A DNA stretch of 64,000 nucleotides, taken from assembly GCF_014109725.1 (NCBI RefSeq), contig NZ_CP058554.1, forward strand, positions 930,001-994,000, written 5' to 3'. Under the pieces are notes generated by a model, which worked only from the letters and a program-made list of their open reading frames with translations, did not search any database and had not been told where the DNA came from. Positions within the stretch are counted from its first letter, which is position 1; every line of letters begins with the position of its first letter. Below, in pieces: positions 23,794 through 32,386 of the stretch. The stretch comes from Comamonas piscis. Lineage in GTDB: Bacteria; Pseudomonadota; Gammaproteobacteria; Burkholderiales; Burkholderiaceae_C. Made by a program: the position numbers and the translations under genes.

Positions 23794-24690
23794 TTTGGCA
23801 AATGCGGCCGCCAGATGGTCGATCAGCGCCCGCACCGCCGGCAGCATGCCCCGGCGCGAGGCGAATACCGCATGCACCGCCTCCTTGCGCGGCCCCCATT
23901 CGGGCAGCACTTTGACCAAGGTGCCTTTCTCCAGCTGCTCGTGCACCATGATCATTGGCAGCTGCACGACGCCCAGGCCGGCCATGGCCGCGCTGCGCAG
24001 TGCCACCATGTCGGTGGTGATCAAACGCGGCTGGTGGCTGATGTGGATGCTGGGCAGGCTGTCATGTTCGAGCTTCCACACAAACTGCTGCTCCGGCGAG
24101 CCCAGCCAGAGGCTCGGCCATTGCGACAGATCGGCGGGGCTGCGCACAATGCCCTGGCGCGCGGTGAGGATGGGGCTGGCCACCAGGTGCTGGGCATGGA
24201 CTGAGAGCATGCGCACCGACAGGTCGCTGTCTTGCAGCGGCATGGTACGCACGCGGATGGCCAGGTCAAAGCCCTCGCCAATCACATCGACGGCGCGGTT
24301 GGTGGCATCGAGCTGTACCGTGACTTCGGGGTACATGACCATGAAATCGGTCAGCATGCGCTCGACCAGCTCATGGAGCAGGGTGATGGGGCAGCTCAGC
24401 CGCACAACGCCCCGGGGCTGGGACTGCACCGCATCGATGCTCAGCTGCGCGGCCTCGGCCTCAACCAGCATGGCCTTGCAGTGCTGGTAGTAGGTCTGGC
24501 CCAGTTCGGTGACGGCGAACTTGCGCGTGGAGCGCAGCAATAGCCGAACGCCCAGGCGCTCTTCCAGCAGCGCGATGCGGCGGCTGAGCTTGGACTTGGG
24601 CATGCCCAGCGCTCGCCCGGCGGGCGCAAAGCCGCCATGGTCGACGACCTGGACAAAGTAGAACAAATCATTCAGATCGACATGCTGCAT
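23779..24690 (-). CDS. LysR-family transcriptional regulator
   Basis: A 303-residue LysR-type regulator. The N-terminal winged helix-turn-helix reads DLFYFVQVVDHGGFAPAGRA followed by LGMPKSKLSRRIALLEERLG, and a typical inducer-binding domain follows. ATG 24690 gives the usual LysR length; an in-frame ATG at 24732 would add 14 residues. The MPKSKLSRRI recognition helix places it in the CrgA/AaeR-like subgroup. It is divergent from the pirin gene (24842), which it probably controls, a pairing that is frequent in Burkholderiales. Confidence 0.9.
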   Translation of the reverse strand: MQHVDLNDLFYFVQVVDHGGFAPAGRALGMPKSKLSRRIALLEERLGVRLLLRSTRKFAVTELGQTYYQHCKAMLVEAEAAQLSIDAVQSQPRGVVRLSCPITLLHELVERMLTDFMVMYPEVTVQLDATNRAVDVIGEGFDLAIRVRTMPLQDSDLSVRMLSVHAQHLVASPILTARQGIVRSPADLSQWPSLWLGSPEQQFVWKLEHDSLPSIHISHQPRLITTDMVALRSAAMAGLGVVQLPMIMVHEQLEKGTLVKVLPEWGPRKEAVHAVFASRRGMLPAVRALIDHLAAAFAKVPGC

Positions 24691-24841
24691 GCGGCACCCG
24701 GCGAGGTTGGGAAGGGAGAGGTGATCGTTCACAAAATAGAACTATCAAGGCAGATTATGCCGTCTACCGCTCTCAGCGTTTCAGCCTCAGAATAGCAATA
24801 CAGCCTCTGACACCGAGATCGGAGGCCAGACAGGAAACCCC

Positions 24842-25705
24842 ATGAAAAACGTTCTGCATGTCCAAGACGCACCCCGCCAGCACTGGGTTGGCGACGGCTT
24901 TCCCGTGCGTTCGCTGTTTTCTTACCAAAGCCACGGCAAGCTGCTGAGCCCCTTTTTGCTGCTGGATTTTGCCGGCCCGGCCGAGTTTGCCCCAGCCAGC
25001 GCGCCGCGCGGTGTGGGCCAGCACCCCCACCGGGGCTTTGAGACCGTGACCATCGTCTATGACGGCGAGGTGGCGCACCGCGACTCGACCGGCCAGGGGG
25101 GAGAGATTGGCCCCGGCGATGTGCAATGGATGACGGCCGGCGCCGGCATTCTGCACGAGGAGTTCCACTCGCCTGCTTTTACCGCGCAAGGCGGCAAGCT
25201 GCGCATGCTGCAGCTCTGGGTCAACCTGCCCGCCAAGGACAAGGGCGCAGCCGCTGGCTACCAGGCCATCGTGCAATCGCAGATCCCTGCAGTGGCCTTG
25301 CCCGGTGGCGGCCAGCTGCGTGTGATTGCTGGCGATTACCAAGGCCAGCAAGGCCCTGCCAAGACCTTCACGCCGATGCATGTCTGGGATGTGCGTCTGG
25401 TGGCGGGGGAGAAGCTGGAGCTGGACCTGCCCGAGGGCTGGAGCACGGCGCTGGCCATTGTGCAAGGCACCGTGCTGGTCAACGGCAACGAGGTGGCCCG
25501 CGAGGCGCAGCTGGTGGTGATGGCCCAGGAAGGTAGCCGCCTGAGTTTGGAAGCCAATGGCGATGTGGCCTTGCTGTTGATGAGCGGCGAGCCCATCGAC
25601 GAGCCCATCGTTGGCTACGGCCCCTTTGTGATGAACAGCCAGCAGGAGATCGTGCAGGCGGTCAATGACTTCAACAGCGGCAAGTTTGGCAGCATGCAGG
25701 CTTGA
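24842..25705 (+). CDS. Pirin family protein
   Basis: A 287-residue bicupin of the pirin family. The N-terminal cupin holds the metal-binding pattern HPHRGFETVTIVYDGEVAH, with the GEIGPGDVQWMTAGAGILHEE block following; the C-terminal pirin domain has IVQGTVLVNGNEV and LLLMSGEPIDEPIVGYGPFV with MNSQQEIVQAVNDF. Bacterial pirins include quercetin 2,3-dioxygenases and proteins that bind metabolic enzymes; the precise role here cannot be read. It is divergent from a LysR gene and followed by a bidirectional terminator. Confidence 0.92.
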   Translation: MKNVLHVQDAPRQHWVGDGFPVRSLFSYQSHGKLLSPFLLLDFAGPAEFAPASAPRGVGQHPHRGFETVTIVYDGEVAHRDSTGQGGEIGPGDVQWMTAGAGILHEEFHSPAFTAQGGKLRMLQLWVNLPAKDKGAAAGYQAIVQSQIPAVALPGGGQLRVIAGDYQGQQGPAKTFTPMHVWDVRLVAGEKLELDLPEGWSTALAIVQGTVLVNGNEVAREAQLVVMAQEGSRLSLEANGDVALLLMSGEPIDEPIVGYGPFVMNSQQEIVQAVNDFNSGKFGSMQA

Positions 25706-25752
25706 TGACGGGGGCTGAGATGGCCCGATAGGCTCCCTCCCAGCGGGCCATA

Positions 25753-25780
25753 AAAAATGGACACCTCGGTGTCCATTTTT
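25753..25780. terminator. Bidirectional intrinsic terminator
   Basis: The stem TGGACACC/GGTGTCCA is flanked by an A-run on the left and TTTTT on the right, so it can terminate both the pirin gene (plus) and the GDSL-like gene (minus), which converge on it. Confidence 0.9.
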
Positions 25781-25807
25781 GTTGTGTAGCTTGCCGGGGG
25801 CGGCAGC

Positions 25808-26800
25808 TTACCAATTCGCCTTCATGCGGTCATAAACCCAGTCGCCAAAGCGGCGGTGCGCTTGCGGCGTGTAGTTCACCAGGTCGGAGAACAGGAACTG
25901 GTCGATCTTGGAGGCATCCACCAGGGTGTCGGCGGTGCACAGCGAAGAGTTGATCTGGTTCAGACCAATGTTCAGGCCGTTGGTCGGGTCTGCGGTGGTG
26001 CAGGCCGGATCGGTGTAGTTGGTGAAGCTGTAGTTGCCGGGGTTGCCGGTCATCGAGTTGAAGTAGAACTGCGCATCGGCGTAGAGCACTTCGGTTCCCG
26101 ACAGACCGAACAAGGCGTTCAGCAGACCGTTGTTGAAGGCGGTGGTAGCAGCTTCCAGCGTGGAAGAAGGCTTGGGATCTGCGCTGGGTTGGGCGTTGTC
26201 CAGGCCGATGGCCCACAGGGTGCGGCCCAGGTTGGGGGTGCCCACGGACAGGATGCGGGGCGCGCCTGCGGTGTTGAGGCGGCGCACCTGGGCAGCGAGC
26301 TGCTGGCCAGCGGTGGTCATGTCGGCCAGGTACTGGTCGCGGGTCTTGGTGCCAGCAGCGTATTCGTTGTAACCGGCAATCACGTCGCTCATGCCGCCGC
26401 TCATCAGCACAAACTGGGTGCTGGTGAAGGTCGGGTTGGCAGCGAGGTAGCTGTCGATCTGGGAGGTGATGGAAGGCGCATTGGTCACGCCGGTGGCATC
26501 GGCTTGGGACACGCGAGCATTGCCGTAGGCATAGGCGGTACCGCCGTCCTTGGCCGCCGTGACCGTCAGGTCGTAGCGGTAGGCGATTTCACGGGTCCAG
26601 TTGTTGTAGCTGCCATTGCTGACCGAGTAAGGGCGGCCATTGGGGTTTTGGCCCAGGTCGGACAATGCATCACCGAAAGTGATGATGCTATCGGGGCGAA
26701 TTGAGTTTGCGGTTGAGCTCGATCCGCAGGCCGCCAAAATGGCCACCGAGGCAGCAGCCACGGCGGTCAACATGGTACGGCGCATCCAGTTTGCTGCCAT
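25808..26800 (-). CDS. SGNH/GDSL-hydrolase-like lipoprotein with degenerate catalytic residues
   Basis: A 330-residue protein with a lipoprotein signal (lipobox LAAC, Cys25) and an SGNH/GDSL-esterase fold: FGDALSDLGQ at block I (about 42-51), a GGTAYAYGNARVSQ segment, SGGMSD at block III (about 134-139) and NYTPQAHRRFGDW near the end. The nucleophile of the GDSL motif is replaced by Ala45, the block III Asn by Ser138, and the Asp of the C-terminal DxxH by Pro312 (His315 remains). By family rules it should not have esterase activity. The codons are unambiguous. It may be an outer-membrane-anchored binding or structural protein. A monocistronic minus-strand gene. Confidence 0.85.
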   Translation of the reverse strand: MAANWMRRTMLTAVAAASVAILAACGSSSTANSIRPDSIITFGDALSDLGQNPNGRPYSVSNGSYNNWTREIAYRYDLTVTAAKDGGTAYAYGNARVSQADATGVTNAPSITSQIDSYLAANPTFTSTQFVLMSGGMSDVIAGYNEYAAGTKTRDQYLADMTTAGQQLAAQVRRLNTAGAPRILSVGTPNLGRTLWAIGLDNAQPSADPKPSSTLEAATTAFNNGLLNALFGLSGTEVLYADAQFYFNSMTGNPGNYSFTNYTDPACTTADPTNGLNIGLNQINSSLCTADTLVDASKIDQFLFSDLVNYTPQAHRRFGDWVYDRMKANW

Positions 26801-26898
26801 GAGAGTTCCTTAGTAAGTAGTGCGTAGTGTAGCGAGGCTGACCCTGGCCACCAAGGCGATGAGGTAAAGAGTGGTAAACGCTGGGGATGCTGGGCCGA

Positions 26899-27897
26899 TC
26901 AGCCGGCAGCCGCTGCGCGCTGCAAACGGTCGCTGACGCCTTCCCAATCTGCCGTGTCCGGCGGGGTTTCGATCCAGATGAGTCTGGCGCCCCAGTCGTC
27001 AAAGTCGCGCAGCAGGCCAAACAGCTCGTGGGCCGCCGCCATCGGGGCGTGGGGCATCGGCTGCAGGCGCAGCTGTGTGCTGCTGCTGTGCAGCGGACTG
27101 CGGTGGTAAATGGCGATATGCCGTGCATCGGCGCCCAGCACATCCAGCGCCGATTGCAGCTGCTTGGCATCCATCAGCCGCAGCTTGGCGCTGGGCGCGT
27201 AGTGCGCCAGCAAAGTGCCGGAGGTGCGCGGGGTATCAGCGGTTAGCTCCTGCATCGACAAGGGGCGGGTGCCGCAGGCACATGCGATATCGTCGCGGGT
27301 GATGGCGCCGGGGCGCAGCAGCACCGGTACGCCACGCGTGCAATCGACAATCGTCGATTCAATGCCGATATCGCAGGCGCCGCCGTCGAGCACCAGCAGG
27401 CCATCGCCAAACTCAGCGGCCACATGCGCGGCCGTGGTGGGGCTAACGCGCCCAAACTTGTTGGCGCTGGGCGCCGAGACGCCCCAGACCGGCGGATCAA
27501 GCTGCTGGCAGGCGTGCAGCACGGCTTGCGCCACCGGGTGCGAAGGGCAGCGCAGGCCCACGCTGTTCTGGCCTGCGGTGGATGCATCGGCCGCACCGGG
27601 CTGGCGCGGCAGGATGAGGGTGAGCGGCCCGGGCCAGAAAGCATCGATCAGCTGCTGGGCAAACACCGGCACGGCCTTGGCATAGCGCTGCGCGCCGGCG
27701 GCATCGGCCACATGCACGATCAGCGGGTGGTCGGCAGGCCGGCCCTTGGCGCTGAAGATCTGCGCCACGGCGGCATCGTTGTCGCTGTCGGCGGCCAGGC
27801 CGTAGACCGTCTCGGTCGGCAGGCCAACCAGTTGCCCCGCCTGCAGTGCCAGCGCCGCAGCGCGCACCGAGGCGTCGAGCTTTCCATCCAGTATCAC
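26899..27897 (-). CDS. tsaC: Sua5-type L-threonylcarbamoyladenylate synthase
   Basis: Makes threonylcarbamoyl-AMP from threonine, bicarbonate and ATP for t6A tRNA modification. 332 residues: an N-terminal YrdC domain (LVGLPTETVYGLAADSDN, SAKGRPADHPLIVHV, SAPSANKFGRVSPTTAAHV, SSTIVD-type IESTIVDCTRG) and a C-terminal Sua5 domain (from about residue 205, starting near SGTLLAHYAP). So it is the two-domain Sua5 form, not the short TsaC. The start is a GTG at 27897 preceded by AGAGGA; no ATG fits, and the frame is open upstream through purK, which is not part of this gene. Last gene of purE-purK-tsaC. Confidence 0.92.
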   Translation of the reverse strand: MILDGKLDASVRAAALALQAGQLVGLPTETVYGLAADSDNDAAVAQIFSAKGRPADHPLIVHVADAAGAQRYAKAVPVFAQQLIDAFWPGPLTLILPRQPGAADASTAGQNSVGLRCPSHPVAQAVLHACQQLDPPVWGVSAPSANKFGRVSPTTAAHVAAEFGDGLLVLDGGACDIGIESTIVDCTRGVPVLLRPGAITRDDIACACGTRPLSMQELTADTPRTSGTLLAHYAPSAKLRLMDAKQLQSALDVLGADARHIAIYHRSPLHSSSTQLRLQPMPHAPMAAAHELFGLLRDFDDWGARLIWIETPPDTADWEGVSDRLQRAAAAG

Positions 27898-27908
27898 AGG
27901 CGATCCTC

Positions 27909-29099
27909 TTAGAACGGGGCGATGCCCAGGATGGCGGCGGCCTGCAGCGCAGTTGCGCGCACTTGCTCGGGCGTGGCTGCGGTGATGTTCAGGTGGCCCA
28001 TCTTGCGGCCGCGCTTGGCATCGACCTTGCCATACAGGTGCAGGTGGCAGCCAGGCAGCGCCAGGATCTGGTCCCAGGCCGGCGTCTTTGCGGTGGGGCT
28101 GTTGGTGAACCACAGATCGCCCAGCAGGTTCAGCATGATGGCCGCGCTGTGCTGACGCGGCTGCACCAGCGGCAGGTTGGCCATGCAGCGTACCTGCAGC
28201 TCGAACTGCGACACATCCAGCGCGTTCTGGCTGTAGTGGCCGCTGTTGTGCGGGCGGGGAGCGATCTCGTTGACGACCAGCTGGCCGCTTTCGAGCACAA
28301 AGAACTCGACGCAGAGCACGCCCACATAGTCCAGGCCCTCGGCCACCGACTGGGCCGCCGCAATCGCCTGCTCGGCTTGCGCAGCGGGCAGGTTGCCGGC
28401 ATAGACCTCGGTCACGGCCAGAATGCCTTCGCGGTGCAGGTTGCGCTGCACCGGCAGGTTCACGATGGCGCCCTGGCGGCTGCGGGCCACGATGACCGAG
28501 CACTCATGCGCCAGCGGCAGCATTTTCTCCAGCACACAGGCAACCTGGCCCAGCTCGGCCCAGGCGGTGGCCAGCTCCTCGCGGGTCTTGACGCGGACCT
28601 GGCCCTTGCCGTCATAGCCCATGCGGGCGGTCTTCAAAATGCCGGGCAGCAGCGCATCGTTGACGGCGGCCAGTTGCTCGGCGGTCTCGATGACGGCATA
28701 GGGTGCGCAGGGCACGCCGCATTTCACAAAGTGGGCTTTTTCTGCAGCGCGGTCCTGGGCGATGGCCACGGACGCGCCTGCGGGCGACACCGGCAGGCTG
28801 AGCGCGAGCTGGTTCAGTGCGGCAGCGGGCACGTTCTCGAACTCGGTGGTCACTGCAGCGCAGAGGCGTGCCAGCTCGGCCAGGCCTTGCGGGTCTTCGT
28901 AGCCGCTGCGCACATGGTGGTGGCTGACCAGGCCGGCTGGGCTGGTGGCATCTGCGTCCAGCACGGCGGTGAAATAACCCATCGATTGGGCGGCATGGGC
29001 AAACATGCGGCCCAGCTGGCCGCCGCCCAGGACGCCGAGGGTGGCGCCGGGCAAGATCACCGAGGCGCCGGGCTGGCTGCTGTGGCTGGCGGCGCTCAT
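27909..29099 (-). CDS. purK: PurK, 5-(carboxyamino)imidazole ribonucleotide synthase
   Basis: A 396-residue ATP-grasp enzyme that converts AIR, bicarbonate and ATP to N5-CAIR in purine synthesis. It starts with a Rossmann-like LGVLGGGQLGRMFAHAAQSM (residues about 22-41) and has the ATP-grasp blocks PGILKTARMGYDGKGQ, EFFVLESGQLVVNEIAPRPH and NSGHYSQNALDVSQFE. Its ATG overlaps the purE stop by 4 bp, and the tsaC GTG follows 11 bp after its own stop. Confidence 0.95.
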   Translation of the reverse strand: MSAASHSSQPGASVILPGATLGVLGGGQLGRMFAHAAQSMGYFTAVLDADATSPAGLVSHHHVRSGYEDPQGLAELARLCAAVTTEFENVPAAALNQLALSLPVSPAGASVAIAQDRAAEKAHFVKCGVPCAPYAVIETAEQLAAVNDALLPGILKTARMGYDGKGQVRVKTREELATAWAELGQVACVLEKMLPLAHECSVIVARSRQGAIVNLPVQRNLHREGILAVTEVYAGNLPAAQAEQAIAAAQSVAEGLDYVGVLCVEFFVLESGQLVVNEIAPRPHNSGHYSQNALDVSQFELQVRCMANLPLVQPRQHSAAIMLNLLGDLWFTNSPTAKTPAWDQILALPGCHLHLYGKVDAKRGRKMGHLNITAATPEQVRATALQAAAILGIAPF

Positions 29100-29590
29100 G
29101 CGTTCACCGGCAAGGTCATGTTGCGGGCCGCTTCGGTTTGCGCGGCGCGGAAGGCGTCAAGCTTGGCGCGCAGCGCCGGGTCTTCATTGGCCAGCATGGC
29201 CACGGCAAACAGCGCGGCATTGGCTGCGCCGGCCTGGCCGATGGCGAAGGTGGCCACCGGCACGCCCTTGGGCATTTGCACAATCGAATGCAGCGAATCA
29301 ACACCCTGCAGATGGCGGCTGGCCACCGGCACGCCCAGCACGGGCACAGGGGTTTTAGCGGCTATCATCCCTGGCAGGTGGGCGGCGCCACCGGCTCCGG
29401 CGATGATGGCCTTGAGGCCGCGCTCTACGGCACTCTCGGCAAAGCGGAACATGTCGTCAGGCATGCGGTGGGCCGAGACCACCTGGGCTTCGAAGGCAAT
29501 ACCGAATTGCTGGAGAATGTCTACTGCGTGCTGCATGGTCTCCCAGTCGCTGCTGGAGCCCATGACCACGCCAACTTGGATGGGTGTCAT
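29096..29590 (-). CDS. purE: PurE, N5-CAIR mutase
   Basis: A 164-residue class I PurE that converts N5-CAIR to CAIR, the step after PurK. Conserved blocks are VGVVMGSSSDWETM, VSAHRMPDDMFRFA and GAGGAAHLPGMIAAKT. The frame is open to 29653, but ATG 29590 gives the correct family length. First gene of the minus-strand purE-purK-tsaC operon; divergent from the thioredoxin gene at 29702. Confidence 0.95.
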   Translation of the reverse strand: MTPIQVGVVMGSSSDWETMQHAVDILQQFGIAFEAQVVSAHRMPDDMFRFAESAVERGLKAIIAGAGGAAHLPGMIAAKTPVPVLGVPVASRHLQGVDSLHSIVQMPKGVPVATFAIGQAGAANAALFAVAMLANEDPALRAKLDAFRAAQTEAARNMTLPVNA

Positions 29591-29701
29591 AGTGTGGGTT
29601 GGCGGGTGTCTAAGGCAAGAATGCCGGCCCCGCGCCAGGGTGTAACCCGCCATTTTACTTTTTGCAGTGAAGCTGCCTGATCAACACGGATTTTTAGCGA
29701 C

Positions 29702-30658
29702 ATGATCGACGTCACCATTGAGAATTTTGAAGCCGAAGTCATCCAGGCATCCCTGCAGGTGCCCGTGCTGGTGGACTTTTGGGCCCCGTGGTGCGGTCCC
29801 TGTAAAACCCTCGGCCCTTTGCTGGATAAGCTCGAAGTCGACTATGCCGGCCGCTTCAAGCTGGTCAAGATCGATTCCGACCAAGAGCAGCAGCTGGCCG
29901 GCATGTTCGGCATCCGCTCCATTCCTACCTGCGTGCTGATGATCGGCGGCAAGCCGGTCGATGGCTTTATGGGCGCCCAGCCCGAAGGCAAGCTGCGCGA
30001 GTTCCTCGACAAACACCTGCCTTCCGAAGGGGAACTGGCCGCCGAGGCCGGCGCCGATGAAGCCCAGCAGCTGCTGGAAAGCGGCGATGTGCAGGCCGCG
30101 CTGCAAATGCTGCAAGAGTCGCTGGCGGCCGACCCCAGCAACGACGACGCCCGTTTTGACTATGCCCGGCTGCTGATCCAGACCGGCGCGGTGACCGAGG
30201 CCGAAGCCCAGATCGAAGAACCGCTCAAACGCATCCAACAGCCGCTGCGCTTTGTGGCCCTCAAGGCGTGGGCCAAAGCCATCCGCTTTGTGCATGAGGA
30301 CGACCGGGGCGACTGGCCGCTGGAGCAGTTTGACGCAGCGATTGCTGCCAACAAGCGCGATTTCGACACCCGCTTTGCTAAGGCGCAGGCGCTGATGGCC
30401 GAAGGCCAGTGGACGGCCAGCATGGACGAGTTGCTGGAGATCATCATGCGCGACAAAACCTGGAACGACCAGGCGGCGCGCAAGCTGTTTGTCGCCATTC
30501 TGGAGCTGCTGACGCCTCCCAAGCCCAAGGCAACCGACACGGTGCCCGGTACCACCGCTGGTGGCATTGCGCTGACCGGCAAGGCCGGCAAGCAAGAAGA
30601 CGAAGTGGGCGCGCTGCTGAGCAGCTACCGCCGCCGCCTGAGCATGGCACTGAACTGA
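29702..30658 (+). CDS. Thioredoxin-TPR protein (CnoX/YbbN type)
   Basis: A 318-residue two-domain protein: an N-terminal thioredoxin domain (about 1-108) with an intact WCGPC active site (Cys31 and Cys34) and the cis-proline in RSIPTCVL, then a TPR region (about 115-285, AQQLLESGDVQAALQMLQES and later helices). This is the architecture of CnoX (YbbN), a chaperone with redox function for GroEL and other clients. E. coli CnoX has lost the CxxC motif, whereas this one keeps it, like the Caulobacter protein. A hairpin at 30701-30735 follows the gene. Confidence 0.88.
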   Translation: MIDVTIENFEAEVIQASLQVPVLVDFWAPWCGPCKTLGPLLDKLEVDYAGRFKLVKIDSDQEQQLAGMFGIRSIPTCVLMIGGKPVDGFMGAQPEGKLREFLDKHLPSEGELAAEAGADEAQQLLESGDVQAALQMLQESLAADPSNDDARFDYARLLIQTGAVTEAEAQIEEPLKRIQQPLRFVALKAWAKAIRFVHEDDRGDWPLEQFDAAIAANKRDFDTRFAKAQALMAEGQWTASMDELLEIIMRDKTWNDQAARKLFVAILELLTPPKPKATDTVPGTTAGGIALTGKAGKQEDEVGALLSSYRRRLSMALN

Positions 30659-30700
30659 GCTTGGGCGCCGCTGTTGCAGCGCTTCCTGTACAGTCTGACC

Positions 30701-30735
30701 CTACACCCCGTTGCAACTGCAAAAACGGTGTGTAG
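30701..30735 (+). terminator. Hairpin downstream of the thioredoxin-TPR gene
   Basis: CTACACCCCGTT (30701-30712) pairs with AACGGTGTGTAG (30724-30735) in 11 of 12 positions. Only a short T-rich stretch (TAGTTTG) follows, so it is a possible, not certain, terminator. Confidence 0.45.
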
Positions 30736-30875
30736 TAGTTTGCACCTATACTGATAGCAGCAAAGCGGCGATGGGTGCGCGCATGTGCCCATTTTGAGCG
30801 TTGATAGGCTGAGAGCTCGGGTCTTTGACGTTTGCAGCGCATGGGGCGCGCCGCTACCGCAGGAGAATCAAAACC

Positions 30876-31859
30876 ATGGGATTGTGGCAAAAACTGCTGG
30901 GCTGGCTGAACCCCTCGGCCCCCACGGCTGCCCCCGCTGACACTCTGAGCCCGCCGCCGGCTGGCCCGGTCGCAGGCAACCTGGCGCAGGATGCCGCCGC
31001 GCGTGGCGCGCGCGAACCCGCCTTCGACCCTGCCGCAGAGCTGGCAGCGCCCGTCGCCAGCATGCCCAGCGCCCCCCTTGCTCCGCCCCTGTCTGCTGCC
31101 CCTGTGGTGGCCGACGCTGCGCCCAGTCCCCAAGCAGATCTCTTCGAAGCCGCTGCGTCCCGTGAGGCCGACGTTCCCGCCGCCATTGCCGACCCGGCCT
31201 TGCGCGAGGCGCTGTCCACCTACGCTGGCATGGCCTGGGACCGGCAACTGGATTTTGCCGACAAAGTGGGCGAACGCCCCTGGTCCGCCGATACCGCGCA
31301 GGGCTTGATTGCCTTTGGCGATGACCTGCGTTTTCGCATGCAGGTGCTGGGCTCTTACTCTTTCCAATCCGGTACCTGGCTGTGGATTTGGGCGCATACC
31401 CAGGCCGAGGTAGCGCCGGCCTTCACCGAGGTGGCACGCCAGCTGCAAGGTTTTGGCGCCGCCAAGAACCTGGCGCTGTTCACCGACCCGCGCACTGCGC
31501 TGCGCCAGGAAGACCTGCATGTGATCGGTCTGATTGCTGCTGGCGCCGACAACAGCGCAGGCTACTACCTGGGCAACTATGGCGATGGCATCTTGCTGGC
31601 GCTGATCGATCCCGACCACGGCCTGCCGACGACAGTCGCGAAGCCCGAGCGGGTGCCCACCGTCGTGTCGCAGTTGATCAGCGATTTCGAGCTGGACCAC
31701 CGGGTGCTGCTGCAGCACTACCTCGCCGCCAAGGGTTTTAGCGTGCAGGAGACCGGCTCGCGCATCACCGGCCAGCATGGCGCCAACCGCATCGTTGCCG
31801 ATCTGGACAGCCTGGGCCGCATCAGCGCCGTCTCCGGCAGCCTGGGCCCTGCTGCCTGA
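30876..31859 (+). CDS. DUF6882-like protein of unknown function
   Basis: A 327-residue protein without signal peptide. It begins MGLWQKLLGWLNPS, has an Ala/Pro-rich linker (about 15-110), then a folded domain whose FRMQVLGSYSFQSGTWLWIWAH segment resembles DUF6882 proteins, whose function is not known. ATG 30876 is chosen for the AGGAGA site at 30861-30866; an in-frame upstream ATG at 30825 lacks one. Its stop codon ends exactly one base before the stop of the convergent gene at 31860, so the two genes meet with no spacer. Confidence 0.65.
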   Translation: MGLWQKLLGWLNPSAPTAAPADTLSPPPAGPVAGNLAQDAAARGAREPAFDPAAELAAPVASMPSAPLAPPLSAAPVVADAAPSPQADLFEAAASREADVPAAIADPALREALSTYAGMAWDRQLDFADKVGERPWSADTAQGLIAFGDDLRFRMQVLGSYSFQSGTWLWIWAHTQAEVAPAFTEVARQLQGFGAAKNLALFTDPRTALRQEDLHVIGLIAAGADNSAGYYLGNYGDGILLALIDPDHGLPTTVAKPERVPTVVSQLISDFELDHRVLLQHYLAAKGFSVQETGSRITGQHGANRIVADLDSLGRISAVSGSLGPAA

Positions 31860-32276
31860 TCAGAAGCGGTAGTCCAGCGTCTTCCCTGGCGTGCCTGCTG
31901 GCGCCACCTCCACGCTGTGGTCGATGGTTTTGCCGCCATCGGCGTTGGCCTTGACGGTGTAGCGGCCGGCGTCTAGCCGTACTAAGCACACAGGGCCCTG
32001 GGCTTGGAACTGCGCCACTTCCTGTCCCTTGTCATCTGCAACCACCACCTGGATCTTCGCCAGGTAATCGCCGGATTTGGTGGCAAACAGCAGCGACAGC
32101 GGGTAGTCTTTCATCGCCGCGCGCATCGCGGTGGACTCATCAATGCCAATGCCGCCGCAGACATATTGCACATCGCCTGCTTTTTGCATGGCGGGATGCT
32201 GGGCATGGGCAGCGGTGGCAGATAGCAGCGCGGCGCAGAGCAGGGCGGCACTCAGGGTAGGGAGACGGTTTTTCAC
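31860..32276 (-). CDS. Small secreted protein of unknown function
   Basis: A 138-residue protein with a clear Sec signal peptide (cleavage near AHA/QHP). The mature part has two cysteines (about 40 and 97, possibly a disulfide) and a C-terminal beta-rich segment (DAGRYTVKANADGGKTIDHS) like a transthyretin or carboxypeptidase-regulatory-like domain. I recognise no enzyme motif. It lies downstream of glcD on the same strand (gap 110 bp). Probably periplasmic. Confidence 0.7.
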   Translation of the reverse strand: MKNRLPTLSAALLCAALLSATAAHAQHPAMQKAGDVQYVCGGIGIDESTAMRAAMKDYPLSLLFATKSGDYLAKIQVVVADDKGQEVAQFQAQGPVCLVRLDAGRYTVKANADGGKTIDHSVEVAPAGTPGKTLDYRF

Positions 32277-32386
32277 AGCAGTCCTTAGCAGTCATGGATC
32301 TGCCTTGACTGTGCCTCCGCGCGGCTGGCGGCTCTGTCAGCGGAAGGCGGACATGGCGGTACGCCAGCGGCGGCTTAGACGCATTT

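Noticed and set aside
26899..28503. A 534-codon frame that would fuse extra sequence to the N-terminus of the Sua5 protein
   Set aside because: The upstream part reads through purK in another frame. Homology starts at the GTG at 27897, which has its own ribosome-binding site.
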